Part shown: piece by piece, positions 32,903 through 34,240 of the stretch
How positions within the stretch are numbered: the stretch's first letter is position 1
How the letters are laid out: each line of letters begins with the position of its first letter
DNA from: Flavobacteriales bacterium
GTDB lineage: Bacteria; Bacteroidota; Bacteroidia; Flavobacteriales_D; UBA2798
Reading direction: 5' to 3'
NCBI GenBank assembly: GCA_019694795.1
Contig: JAIBBF010000029.1
Span: 1-34,240, forward strand
Length of the DNA stretch: 34,240 nucleotides
Notes under the pieces: model-generated
Seen by the model: only the letters and a program-made list of their open reading frames with translations
The model's database searches: none
What the model was told of the DNA's origin: nothing
Program-made: the position numbers and the translations under genes

Positions 32903-32910
32903 CAAATATA
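32903..32910 (-). promoter_or_regulatory. Promoter -7 element TATATTTG for folD
   Basis: Perfect TAnnTTTG on the minus strand, 17 bases before the folD ATG, within the 29-base gap after the lipoprotein gene. Confidence 0.55.
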
Positions 32911-32914
32911 TTTC

Positions 32915-33625
32915 TTATTTCAGTTTTACCGAAAGATCAATCATGGAAGGATCTTTACTGATTACGCTATATTCACCGGAATAGATCAGTGAATTTTCAT
33001 AGGGTCCTTTTTGATAATTCCCTTTATGCGATTTAATCTTTCGCTCGAAGGAATAAATATAATGAATGGAGAAAGACTGAAGACCTGCCGTTAAAGGATC
33101 ATCGCTATTCATATCTAAATTTTCCCCATTCGCTTTTTCGGCATCCGGAGTTGGTAAATTCTTCACTGAAAATTTTTTGCCCTTATACGACAAAGTGACC
33201 GTGTTATTCATTAAAAAATCGCCGCTTAACATTTCCTGCAGAGCGTTAATATTTTCAAAATCGAGGTGAATTTCGATATAGGAAGAATCCCAGTTTACTT
33301 CCTGGCGGACATTCTTTATTCCTGATTTTTCTTTTAATAGCTCAATCATTTCCATCGTAGAAGCGCTCATATTTTGCAACATGTTGGTAGAATCTTCTTC
33401 TGAACTCTCCTCACTGATTTCCGTTGGTTCCGGAGCACTACCAGTAAGAAGGCTATCCGATCCAAGGCCTTCCAGCTCTTTTAGTCCATCCAGGGCCGTC
33501 ATCAGATTTTTTAAATCGATACGGTAGAGGAGATGTCCACCCCCATCTTTATTGAAGTGCAGATGCTGGGTGATTACACATGATCCTAAAAACAGAATCA
33601 ATACAAAAGGAATAATTTTTTTCAT
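32915..33625 (-). CDS. Unknown lipoprotein
   Basis: 236 residues, no family recognised. The signal peptide [16 protein letters not shown] has a lipobox with acceptor C16. The mature part has [16 protein letters not shown] near the N-terminus, a Ser/Glu-rich segment ([14 protein letters not shown]), then a helical and beta-strand region with [17 protein letters not shown]. The fold looks like small membrane-anchored proteins with a fatty-ligand or sensory function, but that is a guess. It lies between folD and the terminator after sucC and is probably transcribed alone. Confidence 0.75.
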   Translation of the reverse strand: MKKIIPFVLILFLGSCVITQHLHFNKDGGGHLLYRIDLKNLMTALDGLKELEGLGSDSLLTGSAPEPTEISEESSEEDSTNMLQNMSASTMEMIELLKEKSGIKNVRQEVNWDSSYIEIHLDFENINALQEMLSGDFLMNNTVTLSYKGKKFSVKNLPTPDAEKANGENLDMNSDDPLTAGLQSFSIHYIYSFERKIKSHKGNYQKGPYENSLIYSGEYSVISKDPSMIDLSVKLK

Positions 33626-33631
33626 GCGCTT

Positions 33632-33664
33632 TAAAAAAAAATAGCGGGAATAAATCCCGCTATT
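33632..33664 (-). terminator. Terminator of sucC
   Basis: Ten-pair perfect stem AATAGCGGGA/TCCCGCTATT with a five-base loop, followed on the minus strand by nine T residues, 20 bases after the sucC stop. Confidence 0.92.
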
Positions 33665-33683
33665 AATATGATTGTTTTTCGAA

Positions 33684-34240
33684 TCAGGCCAAAACTTCTT
33701 TCACCTTTGCTGCAGCATCTTTCAGCTGAATCACGGAGTGAACTTTTAAACCACTATCGTCGATTAATTTTTTTGCTTCTGTAGCATTGGTACCCTGCAA
33801 ACGGATAATGATTGGAACTTTAATATCGCCAATGTTTTTGTAGGCATCAACCACACCTTGTGCAACGCGGTCGCAACGTACAATTCCTCCGAAAATATTA
33901 ACCAGAATTGCTTTTACATTCGGATCTTTTAAAATGATACGGAATGCATTCTCCACGCGTTGTGCATTAGCAGTTCCTCCAACGTCCAAAAAGTTGGCAG
34001 GCTCTCCGCCGGATAATTTAATAATATCCATTGTAGCCATTGCAAGTCCGGCACCGTTCACCATACAACCAACGTTTCCATCCAGTTTTACATAGTTCAA
34101 ATCGTATGAACCTGCTTCCACTTCGGTAGGATCTTCTTCGGTAGTATCGCGCATTTCGGCATAGTCGGGGTGACGGAACAATGCGTTATCATCGAGCGTT
34201 ACTTTTGCATCTACTGCAATAATACGATCGTCGGATGTTT
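33684..34240 (-). CDS. sucC: Succinyl-CoA ligase beta subunit (C-terminal part, gene runs off the window)
   Basis: The frame is open to the window edge; the last 184 codons or so of a roughly 390-codon gene are seen. The TCA cycle enzyme makes ATP or GTP from succinyl-CoA. The visible part has [57 protein letters not shown] and [10 protein letters not shown], the conserved CoA-ligase segments, with typical C-terminus KVKEVLA. No truncation or frameshift is visible in this portion. Confidence 0.96.
   Translation of the reverse strand, partial: TSDDRIIAVDAKVTLDDNALFRHPDYAEMRDTTEEDPTEVEAGSYDLNYVKLDGNVGCMVNGAGLAMATMDIIKLSGGEPANFLDVGGTANAQRVENAFRIILKDPNVKAILVNIFGGIVRCDRVAQGVVDAYKNIGDIKVPIIIRLQGTNATEAKKLIDDSGLKVHSVIQLKDAAAKVKEVLA

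Noticed and set aside
1-34240. Mobile element, CRISPR, or defence system
   Set aside because: No transposase, integrase, regular spacer repeat, att site or restriction, nuclease or toxin gene is seen on either strand.

Overview
The window looks like chromosomal housekeeping DNA from a member of the Bacteroidota, most likely the Flavobacteriales. The evidence is several near-perfect TAnnTTTG promoter elements, weak ribosome binding sites, low GC, and families typical of the phylum: DUF3822, GldI-like FKBP lipoprotein, GWxTD protein, OstA-like LPS transport protein, DUF721 beside recF, and the gene order NUDIX-pyrE-SRPBCC-birA-rsfS-ftsH. I see no insertion sequence, phage gene, integrase, CRISPR array, rRNA or toxin-antitoxin pair. 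Genes are tightly packed, with many 1-20 bp overlaps and several convergent pairs that touch.

Layout. 1-1453 (-): RecD-like helicase. 1572-5724 (+): five-gene operon of an unknown three-TM protein, DUF3822 protein, RsmD, CoaD and a thioredoxin-fold protein without cysteines. 5725-6342 (-): NUDIX hydrolase, divergent from pyrE-SRPBCC (6352-7409, +). 7393-8154 (-): BirA, divergent from the operon rsfS-ftsH-DUF2007-cdsA-LMW-PTP-rsmI (8220-12943, +). 12944-15423 (-): glycosyltransferase 2 and GWxTD protein. 15667-15754 (-): tRNA-Ser(UGA) with its own promoter and terminator. 15817-18243 (-): nrnA-like DHH phosphoesterase, gldI-like lipoprotein and tandem-FKBP lipoprotein in one overlapping operon. 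18306-19868 (-): two-gene operon of unknown exported proteins. 20001-20420 (+): ndk. 20462-21852 (-): recF-DUF721. 21926-23536 (+): TPR protein, ribH, SiaC-like protein. 23539-24309 (-): universal stress protein. 24487-27822 (+): phasin/UbiK-like coiled coil with UbiB kinase, then NADP isocitrate dehydrogenase. 27944-31978 (+): OstA-like protein, then a cobalamin riboswitch controlling a BtuB-type TonB receptor. 32013-34240 (-): folD, an unknown lipoprotein, and the 3' part of sucC running off the window.

The content is mainly core metabolism (coenzyme A, pyrimidine, riboflavin, folate, TCA cycle, biotin loading), ribosome maturation (RsmD, RsmI, RsfS), DNA repair (RecF, helicase), and envelope biogenesis (FtsH, CdsA, OstA-like, FKBP/GldI lipoproteins, TonB receptor). 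The less ordinary points are an LPS-transport-like gene with no usable ATG start, a TlpA-like protein that lost its CxxC motif, very short or absent leaders at pyrE and the siaC-like gene, a perfect palindrome in front of the universal stress gene, a coiled-coil protein coupled to UbiB, and an unknown lipoprotein operon. I did not find a convincing new multi-gene defence or mobile system.
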